Below, in pieces: positions 48,556 to 61,063 of a stretch of DNA of 64,000 bases; the first letter of the stretch is position 1, and every line of letters starts with the position of its first letter. This DNA comes from Neckera pumila. Taxonomy: Eukaryota > Streptophyta > Bryopsida > Hypnales > Neckeraceae. A program made the position numbers and the translations under genes. The notes under the pieces are model-generated. The model saw nothing but the letters and a program-made list of their open reading frames with translations. It was not told where the DNA came from and did not search any database. Where the stretch lies: NCBI GenBank assembly GCA_963969595.1, contig OZ018417.1, positions 808,501-872,500 on the forward strand. The letters are read 5' to 3'.

Positions 48556-50912
48556 ATGTCGAAATCCAGCATCATGGAAGTGCCGGCCAAGGGCGGTTTC
48601 AGCTTCGATCTCTGTCGTCGCAACGCCATGCTGGAGCAGCAGGGCGCTAAACAGCCCAAGTATCGCAAGACGGGCACCACGATCGTCGGCCTCATTTACA
48701 AGGTGCGCATCGTTTTCACTTCGGTCTCCCGTTTTGGTATTTTCTTAGGTTTCGGGACTCATTTCACGTGCGTGGGTTGCAGGATGGTGTTATTCTGGGA
48801 GCTGATACTCGAGCGACTGAAGGAGAGATTGTTTGCGACAAGAACTGTGAAAAGATCCACTACCTGGCGCCAAACATCTCGTGCTGTGGAGCGGGTACCG
48901 CGGCCGATACCGAAAATGTCACAGGTTCGTTCATCCAGTCCTGCTCACTTCAGATTAATTTTTAGGGTTCGTTTTGATTGCGCCTGTGATGTGATGTGAG
49001 AGCTTGCAATTTAAGGTGCCGGTGAGGACACCCAGAAACGGCACTTTTCTTGCGCTGAGTTCTTGTTATCTGACTGGCCAAATTTTTATTGTTAATTGCA
49101 AGGGGATTCCAAATTTCCAACGTTTGCCTTCTTTGGATACTGGGTGCAATAGTTATAAGGGTTATTGGTAGTTGACCTAAATCTGATACGAGGTCTGATG
49201 TTATGGTGGAGTAAACTCTCAAGATCATATGTGATCATCGTGCAAGTTTTTAGGGTTTTGCATTTAGGTTCATATCAAAATTAGGTACCTCTATCTTGAA
49301 TACTGAGGGACTTCTGAGTTGTCTCCTCATTCTTTGGTGTCATCTGGATTGGTTGCTTCTCTTTGGATCGGGTTCATGTAAACAATTCGAGATGAATTGT
49401 AGAACAATCTAATTCAAGGAATTATCTGGTTACTGTCCTGAATACGCTTGCTTGTCTGATCTGCAGATTTGGTTAGTTCTCAGCTGGCATTGCATCGGTA
49501 TGCTACTGGCCGAGCCTCACGCGTTGTAACAGCATTGACCATGCTGAAATCTCACCTATTCGGGTACAATCCCTCCCTGAAGTGCCGCATTTGACTATTT
49601 GTCGCAGTTCGAATGATGTTTATATTTCCTAGTTAATTTCCCTAGTTTAATGAGCGAGGCCTGTACGCTTATAGCCCGTACACTGGTTGGAATTCATGCA
49701 ACATGTCGTTTTTTATCTGGCATTTATGTTCAGTGCAAATTTCTTGACGCAGGTATCAAGGTAAAGTTAGCGCAGCTCTGGTCCTCGGAGGAGTGGATGT
49801 TACTGGGCCTCACTTGCATGCAGTGAGTACTGTGTCCGTTCCTTCGTTTTTCTGCTTGTGTTTCCTTTGGTTGTAAACATGAATCAGAATTTATATCTTT
49901 CAGATGAACCTGTTGCCTACGTTTTGATAAATTATATTTGTATTATGAGAATGGATTCTGGCTCCTGTAGAGCTCTTTCTTATTTGAACACTGGAAGATT
50001 GACAATGAGAGACTTGGCGTGTCAGGTTTATCCTCACGGATCTACAGATACACTCCCATTTGCTACGATGGGTTCAGGTTCCCTGGCTGCCATGTCTGTT
50101 TTTGAATCCAGATACAAAGAGAATTTGACGGTAAATGTTCTCACCTCTTGTGCTGCCTCAAGCCTTCTATCTGACCTTTCCATGACTACCTATTGATCGA
50201 CTTGATAGTAAGCTTCCGAGTATGAGATTTTTCATGTTGAGAGATGTCAGAGCTGAATGAACTTATTGCATCCTATTGTTCATATTTTCTCTTGTGGTTT
50301 AGCTGGGTCATGAAAGTTTTTAGATCACGACAAACAGAAGACTATCGCCACTTTGTATGACTGACGTCCTGTATTTTGAGTGCCAGAGAGAGGAAGCAAT
50401 GGAAATTGTGTCCGCTGCCATATGTGCCGGTATCTTCAATGATCTCGGCAGTGGAAGTAATGTGGATCTTTGTATCATAAACAAGGCAAGTTCTGCTCCA
50501 AATTTCCAAGCTTGTCCCTTTCACATTTTTTCAGATCGAAGTGACTCCCATGTTCGTCTCTTTGCTAATCTAATTATCTTGTCATCGTGCAGGAGGGGAA
50601 GGAATATTTGCGCAATTACCAGCAGCCTAATCCTCGTAGCTATACTCGTTCCAAAGGTTACGACTTCAAGAATGGACATACTGGTAGGGCTCTCACCTCT
50701 GTGAATTTGTCTTGTGCCTTGATTAGGAAATTACACTTATCCATGTCTTGAAGTTCTCGAAGGTACTTGTATGGATAATGATGCATTATCTCTGTGTTGG
50801 TATTGTTTGATATGTAATGATAATTGATGTTGTGGCAGCTGTTCTATCGACCAAAATTACGGAACTACGACAACATGTACAAGTTTTGGAAGGTGATGCA
50901 ATGGAAGAATGA
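48556..50912 (+). CDS. PBB: 20S proteasome subunit beta-2 (trypsin-like, PBB/PSMB7 family)
   Basis: Eight exons: 48556-48702, 48783-48924, 49467-49563, 49753-49822, 50026-50130, 50387-50485, 50593-50683, 50839-50912. The product is 274 aa, matching the family length (human PSMB7 is 277). It is made as a precursor; cleavage between G40 and T41 would expose the catalytic threonine of TTIVG. In mature numbering the active-site set is present: T1, D17 (GADTRAT) and K33 (CEKIHY). Gly45 and Glu53 ([11 protein letters not shown]) match the acidic pocket that makes beta-2 cut after basic residues. Later family blocks are [48 protein letters not shown] and the end GDAMEE. All phases are consistent. 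Intron 6 starts with GC instead of GT. The gene is complete and apparently functional. It works in the 20S core in cytosol and nucleus. Confidence 0.97.
50486..50592 (+). other. GC-AG intron (intron 6 of proteasome beta-2)
   Basis: The exon ends in AAG and the intron begins GCAAGT, a perfect match to the strong consensus seen at GC-type donors. It ends at GTGCAG. The protein frame across the junction (CIINK then EGKEYLRNY) fits the family, so the GC donor is real unless the base is a sequencing error. Confidence 0.9.
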
Positions 50913-51205
50913 TGGTTTGATATTGTTCGTAATCTTTTGAGCACCCTACGGATTCGAGTGTTCAGGCGGCATGTTACATTCGTCAATGACTTTTAAATTG
51001 CATACTATGTAGTCCTTTGGAGCTCAATAGTCAGGACTTGCGATGGCTTTTTAGGCTTTGCATCTGGTCAGGATGCCAGGACATCATCTTATATCAAGTT
51101 ACCAGACAATCATAACTGCATGAACCAGTGCAGGCTTTCAACTTGATTAAGTTCTGGAATCTTCGAGGTGACTTGCATCTGAAGTACGTGTCCACATTCA
51201 CTTCA
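50913..51205 (+). other. 3' flank / probable 3' UTR of proteasome beta-2
   Basis: Moderately GC-rich sequence between the stop codon and a TTAA-element end at 51206. No other coding signal is visible. Confidence 0.4.
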
Positions 51206-52636
51206 CCCCTAAAGTCCCAAGGTCTTATTCCCATCAAAACCACTCAAAACTGCCATTTCTATTGCAAAGTGCCAAAAACTTCAAAATTTTCTTGTTTTTT
51301 ACATATCTTGCACTAGACTTATGTAAATGTGGAAGAAATTTTAGAAACTTTGACCTCATAGAGTGCAAGATATATGCATTTAAAGTGAAGAATTTGTTTT
51401 CTGCACTTTGATTAGATTTTTTGGATGTGAATCATCATAACCTTTGAGCACCCGAGCACCTCAAATTTGGCCTCCCAAAATTGAAAGATTGCCTTGTTTG
51501 ACTATTATAACCTGTTTGACAATATGGTTAAATTATTTATTCATTTCTTTGTAGCTTCAATTGTGTCCATCATAGTCCATTTTTGTGGATTTTGTTTTGT
51601 TTTGGATGACAATTTGATTGAAACGAGTTTAGAAGGATCTAGATTTTAGTAAACATATGGTAAGCACTTAGGGATTAATTTAAATTTTTTGCACTATTGA
51701 TTTTGAATTTCTAATTTTTTTTGTTGGAAAAGTGAATTGAGAGTCTAGGAAAAAATATTCAAAAAACACACAATTTCACTCATTAAAAAATTATCCAAGT
51801 AGAAGTAGGTTCAAGATTGAAGGAAAATAACAAATAAAAAAAAAATGTATACATGATCAATAGCTCTAACATGGAATTGGAGTACACCAATCTCAACAAT
51901 AAGATTATTCTAGCAAGAGATCCTAACCTTGTGAAATTTCTTTTTTTTGAAATTGTGAAAATGACTTTAGCAAAGTTATTTTTTCAAAAAGATGCTCTGA
52001 TTGCCATAATAAATTGTCTATACAATAAGATAAGATAAAATTGCCATAATAAATTGTTTATAAAATAAGATAAGATAAGATTGTCCATAACTTTCACATA
52101 ACAAATCCAAATCAATGCTTTCCATATAGATAAAACTACAATCTAAGGTTGATATGGATAGTAGTTATAGGTTGTGTGTAGGACATTTATGACTCCAATT
52201 ATGAGCAGTTTTTGTAATTTCAGGGCTGACCACTTCAAAAATTCATAGAAATTACAATTTTAATCAAAAAATTATAATTCCACTTAGGTTTGATTTGTGA
52301 AATAAGCGCACATCTTTGAAAAATATATACCCATATTACTTTTGGCCCCAAGATAAATATGTGCCCATCCTACTTCTGGCCCCAAGATATTTTTTATTTA
52401 AATTAATTTTTTTTTTTAGTATGGAAATTTCTGCCCGCTGAACCTAAAAAAAAGGCTTTTTGTGCCATAACTTTTGCTCCTTGGCACCAATTGAAATAAA
52501 AAATGACATTCCTAGAAATCTAATGTGCTTTTCTAGTTCACAAAAAATTTCAAAAAGTCATGATGAATATTGAGACCGTGGAGCCTGCCTGAAATCATTG
52601 TGTCCCTCGAGGGGACAATGGGACTTTAAACTGGGG
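51206..52636 (-). mobile_element. TTAA-family element E8 (~1.4 kb, degenerate right end)
   Basis: Begins CCCCTAAAGTCCC after TTCA and carries CTCAAAACTGCCATTTCTA like E7 and E9. The right end near 52630 (ACTTTAAACTGGGG) is diverged. It holds an extra ~0.5 kb relative to E7 and a 40-bp tandem duplication. It lies just downstream of proteasome beta-2. Confidence 0.7.
52000..52079. repeat. 40-bp tandem duplication inside E8
   Basis: Two units starting ATTGCCATAATAAATTGT and ending in AATAAGATAAGATA, differing at three or four positions. Confidence 0.9.
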
Positions 52637-52639
52637 TAA

Positions 52640-53478
52640 ATTTATAAGTATTCGCTTCCTGAGCAGGAGATGATTGGTCGTGGATTTTGCTAGCTTCCAT
52701 TGATACATCATGCTGCTCTCTTATGATACATTCTGTAAGGGGACTTATAAGTGCCCTGTGGATGTCGAGGGAGTACAAATCTCTAGTGGTGAACTGCAGA
52801 ACTTTCATTCCAAAATAAACTCCATCAAATTATTCAACTCATTTTAACCCAAAATCCTCTTCAATTCACTCAATGACCACATCCCAGTGAGTACACATGC
52901 GAAAACACCATTTATAGTGAAAAGTAACGTGACAACATTCCTTGCAACATAATTTACACAAGATCATATATTTCAAAGCAGACTCTCAAGGGGCTGCTGC
53001 CTGTCGTCGATAAATGTATGTACAAACTCTAGTTTCAAAATTGTAGAATCGCAGAGCTCAGGGAAAGGTCTGGAAAGGATGGCTACAAGCTAGCGGCCAG
53101 CAAAATACTCACCACCACTTCACGCATCCACCCAGCGTTTGAACTTCTCCTTTCCTTCAATTCCTTGCTAACCTTCCTGTCACACCCTGATGACAGCCGA
53201 TTCAAATTAAGAAGATTGAAAACCACTCCTCCTCAATTCAACTTGTTGCCATTCAAATCAAATTAAGAGGTTCCATAAACTGAACCTATCAATCTACACA
53301 AGTGTTGAACATTTCATGGACTTCGAAAGGCTGTAGCTTCAAATTGAATGCAGAAACAAGCAAAAAAAGTATAGAATCAGACCTGAAATCAGGCGATGTA
53401 ACATGCAGGAACATCTCCTTCCCTGGAGGTGTTCGTGAATTCATTCATTCAGGGTGCATCAAGGATGGGATGCAGAAG
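52640..53478 (-). other. 3' flank of the kinase gene
   Basis: Mixed-composition DNA between the predicted stop and a TTAA-element end. Short open frames on both strands lack domains. It may hold the 3' UTR. Confidence 0.35.
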
Positions 53479-56400
53479 TTACGTGGGACTAGAGGACCGC
53501 CGAAGGAGCTGCCGATGGTTGCCCTTCCGACGTTCTTCTGAGCCTGAGCCAGAGCCACTTCCACTGCCACTGCCACTGCTCTCTCTTCTTGCTCTCTTTT
53601 CTAGTTGCTGCGGATCACAATAACAGTATGTAAGAAAGAACCTCAGACAAGGGAATCACATCACTAACCACAAGGTTTCATAACATTCTTGACCTAATGC
53701 CGTGAAACTTTGTATGGAAGCCAGCTTGGAAAGTTAGAATCCTAGAGGATGACAAGAAGATACTATAGAGAATCAGATTGGGATCACAATCAGTCCAGAT
53801 CTGAAAGGAATATGTCAGACGGGCTAGATTGCTCCATCGATCACCAGAATGAGTGAGGAATTGATAAATAGGGGACATCACTGTTAGCTGCAATTGAAAT
53901 TCCAGATTCCCTTAGCATGCATTTTTGCATAGAGTGTGGATAAAATATGCACTCTCAAAGTACTGAAAACAGCCGCACCCATAATCAACCCTACGCAAGA
54001 ATTGCAGTGGTCCGTATTAGAAACAGGTTGCAATGAAGAACAGTTGCCTTGACCCTCCATTTCTTCTGCCAAGAAAATAGGGAAGCAGAGCAAAGGAATA
54101 GGATGCAGTTTGCAGTTGCAGTTCAGGGTTTAGGGTAAATCAACTGCGATTCCCCGGACTCTTCAGTGCGAGAAATGTACCGTGGACTGCCGCATAGGCG
54201 ATTTGTCACCCTGGTAATCAACGAGAGGCTTTCCACTGTGGTCCTTGAGAGCCAGGTACTCAATGCAAAAGGGGCCTTGGTTGCGGCGAGGGTCATTCGC
54301 AGGGAGCGCGTCCCAGTTGGTGCGCAGTGTGACATGCCATTCGGCGATGATCTTGTCATCGTCCCCGACGGTGAACTCGCGGCTGCTCTTGGCGTTGTAC
54401 CACCACAGCCCTTTCTTCCACAGAACCGACCCATCCATTGAAGCCTCCACCTTGTTCAACCCAAAATTCCGGGGCGTCGGCCATATCTTGCAACGCAACA
54501 CCAGCTTGGACCCTGCCACCGTGCATTTCACCAGAATGCTGTTCTCCTTAATGTCGTAAGAAGGGGAACTGCACACCACAATCACCACAATCACAGAATA
54601 ATGATGAGTCACATTCAAGTGAGGTCATTTCATCATGAAAAACGAACACATAACATGACCTAAACCCTAAACCCCCGAAAAGATCAAAGATTCACAGTTT
54701 CAAAATGGACAATTCAATTGTATCATATTGTGAAATCAGATGGGCCCTGATTTTATTTTAATGAAGAACATCATCGCATGTGTTCAAAACTGCTGGAAAA
54801 AACATTCTGGGTGCCCTGAGGGTTTAAGATTGGACAATTCAAGCTTAGCACGTACAGTACATTAAATGTTCATGGATGCATGACTTGATAGAAGACCACG
54901 GTGGTAAGGACAGAGTTGTGAGTACCAATTGCCAAGCAGCCTGGATGCGTATGGATTGGCATCGTAACTGGAACTACCGTTGATGCCATATCGATTCAAA
55001 GGCACCTGCGATTCAAAGCCAAAGAAATATAAAGCACCGGTAAGTGATGATTCTCCACCTTCAAAACAGGTTATGATCTGCAAGTAGTACTGCATTAAGG
55101 CAGAACCCCTAGGGAACTGATTTGAACAGCAACTCACAGAATTGGTTGTTGTTCCAGTAGCATGGCTTGGCTACGTGTCAACGGCCAATGATCTTTGAAT
55201 GAGAACGGGATTCCCCACCTAAATAGTGGGTCTACAACCTCCCACTTGCATTAGAAATCATCATACATTGGATAGTCATGCTTAAATAACACGAGAGTTT
55301 AGTAGAGATCTCTCCAGTGAGTTCTATTGACTTATTTCCCAATGCAAGCACACTCCTCCACATTGATTACAATGCTTCAGGTGATGCAAATAGTATCCTT
55401 GTTATATTTTTAAAAAGTCTACTGGTGAGAGGTACACAAGATGTACGAATGCCTAGATTACGCGGATTTTGAGGTTACCTCACTGGTGGAAAACTCAGAG
55501 CCGGCGGTGCCCTCCTTCCCGTTGGCGTTGTACAAGGCGGCCACCACATCCTTCATGGAGGGACGACTCTCCTGCCGCTCCTGAACGCAGTTGCGAGCAA
55601 TCTTCACAACTTCGAAGAGCTGGTGGTAAGAAATTTCCTTGGGATTCATGCGGCTGTCCACCACGCGGGGGAGGATGTGGCGCATCACATGGTCCTCGGT
55701 ATACAGAAAGTCCTTGCACCATTCCAACAGACTGAGCTTCTGCTGAATGGCACGCCGTCCGGTGATAAGCTCCAACAGCATTATGCCGTAGCTGTACACG
55801 TCGTTCTTGTCACACGGTTGGCCGTTTCTGATGTACACTGGGTCTCTGCAGAAACACAAGGAGCAAACAATCATCTGATTAGCTAGAGGATACTGAAACT
55901 GATTCCGTCTCCTATTGACTGTCCCCTGTTACCAACAGCAACTCTTCAATGGGAATACACTGGTTTTGGCCTTCCATTATTACGTTGGGGGTAAGCGTGA
56001 CTCGCCTAATTCTCAACAACACTGATCTTTGAATGGAAAAAATGGGACTATCTACTATCCCGTCAATAGTGATCTACAACCCCACTTTGAAAGACTGCAT
56101 AAGAAATCATCTGTTGCATCAACAAGTTGCAAAAGCATTAGGATTCTATTAGAACCTCCAAATTCGTTGAAACAACATCCCAACATGTTGGTTTAGAGTG
56201 ATCTATTGCCTCCACAAGGGTTTGCGCTAGTGTTAGGGTTTGGAATTTAGTGTACAGAGAGAACCCAGCCACACTTACACATATCCATGCGTGCCGCGCA
56301 CACGCTTCGACACCGTGGGCTCCTGCCCCGAGATCACTGGCTTGCTGAGTCCGAAATCCGCGATCTTCCCATTCATGGATTCATCAAAGAGGATATTGCC

Positions 56401-57784
56401 CGACTTGATGTCTCGATGCACCAGAGAAGGATTGGCATGGCTGTGCAGATACTCCAGCCCTTGCGCCACTTCCCCCGCACAACGCATGCGGGACTTCCAC
56501 TCGAGGACCATCCCTTCGCCGTCCTTACGGGGATGAAGGTGCTGGCTCAGGGAGCCTTTCGCCATGAACTCGTACACCAGAAACAAGTCGTCCTCCTCCA
56601 CGCAGTAACCTAATAAGGCCACCAGGTTCCGATGGTGCAACCTACAACAGGCGAGAATTCAGAGCTCGTCACATATCAAAAAAACTCAAGAAAACTTTAA
56701 AACCCAACCATAGAACAGGTAATTGATAAAGAAATCGGTATTACTTAAGAGAACAGATCTAACGACATGTGAACAAACCAGATGGAACCTAGAGCAGCCG
56801 TGGTTTCACAAGAGCTTGCTCGTCACACACCAGAAAATCTCAAAAGAATCTGAAATCCTACCATAAACCACGAAATTGATAGAAAGATAGTATGAAATCG
56901 GCATCATTCAAGAGCACACATCTAGCGACATATGAAGAAAACCAGTTGGAACTTAGAGCAGCCGCGCTTTCACAACAGTTTGCTCGCCACACATCAGAAA
57001 ATCTCAAAACAACTCCAAAACCCTACCATAGACCACGCAATTGACTGAAAATAGCATGAAATCAGAGCATTATTCAGGAGAACAGATCCAATGACACGTG
57101 AAGATTTGAAATCCCCACTGACCTCGAGATCGTCGTAAGCTCCGCCCAAAACTCCTTCTCAATAACCTCATGATCATGCTTATCCCCCAACTTGTCCGCT
57201 TTCATTTTCTGCAGCCGCTTCACTGCGGCCGTGCCGCGGTTATCAGGCAGCGAGGCGAAATAGACCACCCCCTGTCCTCCTCTCCCAAGCTCAAGCTCAA
57301 ACCGATCCGTCATATCCACGATCTCCTTGAGTCTGTACTGTTTCAAGGAGCCCACGGTGGAGAGAATCCTCAGGCTCTTCGTCTTCCGGGATGGCAACAA
57401 AGAGGAAGACGAAGATTTTACTGGAGTTTGGGGTTTTCGATTCCATAAGAATCCTGTACTCAAGCCTGCGATGAACATGACGCATAAGGAACAGAGCGTT
57501 GAGACGGAATCGACTCCCATGCCGAAGAAGAAGCGGTTGTTGCAGACGATCTGGGGCTCGGGGTTGAGAAGGCCTTCGAGAAGAATCTCTGGTTCGCCGC
57601 TTACACGCGCCATGGCCATGGCGCTGCCGAGCATGCACGCGTTCAAGCCGAGCCAACGATATTGCACCCACTTAGAAGAAGGCGCCACGAGAGTTGTGTT
57701 TCGTAACGGCGACGACGGTGCTTCTGCTGGGGATTCGTCATGACGACGGATTCGGACAACGCCATAACAGTCGGATCGCATCAT
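53479..57784 (-). CDS. Receptor-like protein kinase with novel C-terminal domain
   Basis: Six exons: 57784-57123, 56641-56279, 55845-55479, 55005-54926, 54568-54181, 53607-53479, giving 662 aa. All phases agree and all introns are about 360-575 bases. The start is the first of two adjacent ATGs. Two hydrophobic segments (about 40-60 and 91-113) come before the kinase; there is no recognisable ectodomain such as LRR, lectin or malectin. Kinase motifs: GRGGQG 167-172, AAVK with K189, VHRDIKSGN (HRD 296-298, so RD type), DFG 316-318, GTHGYVDPVY. It should phosphorylate Ser/Thr at a membrane; the ligand is unknown. After the kinase comes a C-terminal part (about 492-620, with KLVLRCKIWPTP and GLWWYNAKSSREF) that I do not recognise, then a Ser-Gly repeat and basic tail. 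Exons 4-6 are joined by phase and splice signals only. The kinase could instead end at a TAA at 55458, or exon 5 at a TGA at 54163. Confidence 0.85.
54181..54568 (-). other. Exon 5 of the kinase gene: unrecognised 129-residue domain
   Basis: The longest open stretch downstream of the kinase exons. It is rich in Trp and alternating hydrophobic residues (KIWPTPRNFG, LWKKGLWWYNA, IIAEWHVTLRTNW, GPFCIEYLALKD), suggesting a beta-rich fold. I cannot match it to a named family. A donor (ACG then GTACAT) at its end is in phase with exon 6; reading through gives a TGA 15 bases later. Confidence 0.7.
54926..55005 (-). other. Exon 4 of the kinase gene (linker), predicted
   Basis: Reads VPLNRYGINGSSSYDANPYA and onward in the phase left by exon 3 (GAG then GTAACC) and required by exon 5. 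An ATG in another frame inside it leads quickly to stops after splicing. This supports its use as an internal linker exon, not as a separate gene's first exon. Confidence 0.65.
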
Positions 57785-58428
57785 CGTCACAGCTCGATTC
57801 CAAAACAAAAGCTTCCTGTTGTCAATCCGGACAAAGCTTCCAAAATTTCCAGGCAATCCAGACAATTGTCCGTCACAAGGAGCTACTTGCGAAAAACATG
57901 CTCATTTAAGCATCTGGTTCACTCTAACTCTGCGGAAACAGTACTTCCTCGCGATTTTCCTGAATTGCTACATCTTCAGAGCTTCGGAACCACGAAGCTC
58001 TTCTAAACCCCGACGCTGGTGGTGACGAATCTGATTGCTGAAGAGCTTCCACACTTGATGTTCTCCCAAAAACTTCGTCACGCCCTAAAAGAGGAAACCC
58101 ACAACTGAAACCCTCTGTACAATGGAAATGAACAAACCCACGAAGACAGATGTGCCTAAAACACGGACCTGGTGAGCGGAAGGGCGCAGAAGATGCTGCA
58201 GGCCAGCGCAGTCGCAGCACTAATTAGCACGAAATAGCAAGTTGGGAAAAATTCCGGGCACGGAACTTTCCTGAAATAGTCAATGGAGCTTCCCGGTTTG
58301 ATATTGGCCACAACAGTACACAGTAGCTATGGCCATGATCCACACTGCAGTCACTTTACTGTAGCGCGTACTCCTGTAGCACCACCACAACATAGAAAAT
58401 GATAACAACTGAACAACGAGGAACTAAA
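57785..58428 (-). promoter_or_regulatory. 5' leader and promoter of the kinase gene
   Basis: GC-moderate sequence upstream of the kinase ATG. The reading frame stays open upstream of the ATG without another ATG, so an upstream in-frame exon cannot be excluded. A 98-codon frame at 57924-58220 on the same strand has no recognised domain. Confidence 0.4.
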
Positions 58429-58890
58429 TTCTTCGCTACTTCCTCGCAACCTAATCCTTGGTTTCTGACAGAGCAACTAATCACTGTTGCAGGATTCCGG
58501 CTTGATTCCTTGATTCAAATCTGCATTTGCAAGGGGTTTTTTTAAGGGTTTTTTGGACACAAATTGACACACGACAGGGAAATCAACGACAAAGTGTTCT
58601 TTGCTACTTCCTCGCTACCTATTCCTCTCTCTCTCTCAGCTGACACTGCAACTAACTACTGTTGCAGGATTCCGTCTTGATTCCCTCGTACAAATCTGCA
58701 TTGCAAGTTCTATTTACTTTGTTTTTAAACACAAATTGATACACGACATGGAAATCAATGACAAGGAATTCTTTGCTAAGCTTAATGCTTCCTTCCTCGC
58801 AACCTAATCCTTTCTCTCAGCTGACGTTGCAACTAACTACAGTTGCAGGATTCCGCCTTGATTTCCTGATTCAAATCTGGCATTATATAT
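58429..58890. repeat. Three imperfect ~170-bp tandem repeats upstream of the kinase gene
   Basis: Units start at 58429, 58597 and 58769. Each runs from TTCTTYGCTA through CTCGCAACCTAATCC and GTTGCAGGATTCC to CAAATCTGCATT. The third unit is cut off near 58890. Within the units GTTGCAGGATTCCG is almost invariant. Confidence 0.85.
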
Positions 58891-59403
58891 AATAAGGGTT
58901 CATTTATTAGGTTGCAGATCCCTTCCGGCCCGAGCAGATGGGATTTGAATAAATTTTGCTGTTTTGCAATGAAATGACATCCCTTTCGTTGGTGGGAAAC
59001 TAAAAGTTGAAGTTTTATTGATTGTAAAAAAATTGGGTTGTTCTGTTAAGGTACCATATTCGGAGAAATGATGGCGAGCGCGCCGATGCAACTTCGTCCG
59101 TCATCCAGCTGGATGGGTTGCCGGTCCAATTTTAAAAACCGGTGACTGGGCAGACGGACGGAGGGATTCCGTGTTCTGCAACCCGCTTCCCGAGGCAGTG
59201 TGAAGTGGGTACAGTGTAGCGCTACTGTATACCGACATCTACAGGAGGCTGGTACGTCTATGATACTACACGTAGTGCTTTAGCTTGAAAAGAGACTACC
59301 GGTATACGATTGGATTATTATATTCATCATTTGGTGGGTGCAGTAGTGTAACGGTCTTACCCTATTCTATTGTAGTGTAGATTGGTTGAAGTCGTCTGGC
59401 ATG

Positions 59404-59692
59404 CATCATCTGGATCAAGCTTATAGTTGTATGACGAGCCTCTTGCGGAGGTAAAGCCCATGGTGAATGTAAAAAAAGACCCCTATTTTGTGCCGTCTTT
59501 TATCAATTGTTAACACCTCTCTGAGTTAATTCGGAGCCTCTGATTGCAAATATGAACTTAGAATTTGCAAAAAAAGTCATGCGTAGCAAATAAAACGTTC
59601 CTATGTTTTCCCTAGGGTAAAACAGGGGGGGGCAAAACGGCCTCCACAAGAGGCTCGTTACACAACTATAAGCTCGACCCATCATCTCATCG
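59404..59692. mobile_element. Foldback MITE, ~290 bp
   Basis: AAGCTTATAGTTGTATGACG and GAGCCTCTTGCGGAGG on the left are mirrored on the right (CCTCCACAAGAGGCTCGT, ACAACTATAAGCTCGA). Confidence 0.78.
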
Positions 59693-59747
59693 TTTTGGAA
59701 TTGGCGCCCAAACTTTAAGGGATGAAAATTTAGAACCCTATTATCAC

Positions 59748-59883
59748 TCAAGTTCATTCTATTAGTACATAAGGTGAAAACATCCCAAACCGTCAAAATA
59801 AGCAATTCCGCATAGTCAAGTTCATTCTATCATTACATAAGGTGAAAACATCCCAAATCGTCAAAATAAGCAATTCCGCATAG
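59748..59883. repeat. 68-bp tandem duplication
   Basis: Two units beginning TCAAGTTCATTCTAT and ending CAATTCCGCATAG, with only a few differences. Confidence 0.95.
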
Positions 59884-60127
59884 TTGAAGGTACCTTATTC
59901 TAGAAAAAAAAAAACATTCTTGCAATATTAGCAATTGAAAATTGTGCAATTTCAAAAAAAAAATTAGAATTTTGGGATAAAACATGTAATTACTATGAAT
60001 TTTCAATGTGGAAGCTCTGAAGGCTATAGAAATTGTCATATAGCTTGGTCATCATACCAAAATCTGGAGAACTAGCAGTAGAAAATCAACAATTAGCCAA
60101 TCGTAGATAAATATGGGAATGGTTTAA

Positions 60128-61063
60128 CCCCTAAAGCCCTGAACATGCTTTTTTGAGAACATAGCATTTTGGGGCAGCTTATTACGAGCGGAGTTTTTAA
60201 TTTTTTTCTTTGAAATTTTCACACAACATTTTCCCAAGGAGTAGCTTTAAAGCCCAACAATTTTCATAACTTTTGACTACATGATTAAAAAGTTATTGCA
60301 TGATATGTCATTTTCATTGCTCGTCGGGCAGCTTGGGCAACAAAAAAAACTTCTTTAAAAATCACTTTTTAAAAAAATAAAAATTTGAAATTGGTTCTTT
60401 AGATTTATATGTATGCGGGAAGCTTTGAATCATTCCAGTTGGATTAACAAGTCAAAAGTTATGAGGATTCTTAGTTTGAGGGTAGTTATGGAATCTCAAC
60501 TCTAAAATTAACTTTGAAGTCCTTTATCTAACTCAATTTTCAATATTTTTGAATAAAACAAAAAACATTGGGTGTATATTGTTTATTACAACATTACAAA
60601 TCGCTAGGATTGGCATTTTTCAGTTCCATAATTAAATTCTTGAAAATTTAATATTTTGAGTCATTCTCTACCTCTTCCTACTTACTATTTTTTTCCTATA
60701 TGTTGTACAATTCCAAATGATCTGAAAATTTTCAAGGATGTGGCCAACTTGCCTTGAAGAATGAATCCAAAGAGTAACCACCATTTTGGACATTTTTTCA
60801 TACAAATGTGACCTTGCGAAGGGCAGCTGCCCGGATTTTTGCAGTGATTAAAAAAGGATTTTTGTCAATTCAAACGCTATTATCTTGCAATCTGCATGGT
60901 GGAAAATTCTGAAATTTTTTCCACATCTTCTTAGACCAGTGTACTACAAGATCCTACGGTTATATGTGTTCAAAAATGTTTTTTTTCTAAAATTTGGTAC
61001 ATGTATTAGAAATGGCAGTTTTGAAGCGGTTTTGGTGAAAACATAGTCAAAAACCTTTAGGGG
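60128..61063 (+). mobile_element. TTAA element E5 (936 bp)
   Basis: CCCCTAAAGCCCTGAACATG at the left, CCTTTAGGGG at the right, with TTAA at 60124-60127 and 61064-61067. Internally closest to E1, reversed. Confidence 0.9.

Noticed and set aside
48305..48748. 147-codon frame overlapping the start of proteasome beta-2
   Set aside because: It begins with GTG, not ATG, and runs out of phase through the real exon 1.
57924..58220. 98-codon frame just upstream of the kinase as an extra first exon with signal peptide
   Set aside because: No splice donor in a suitable phase was identified and no convincing signal peptide is seen.
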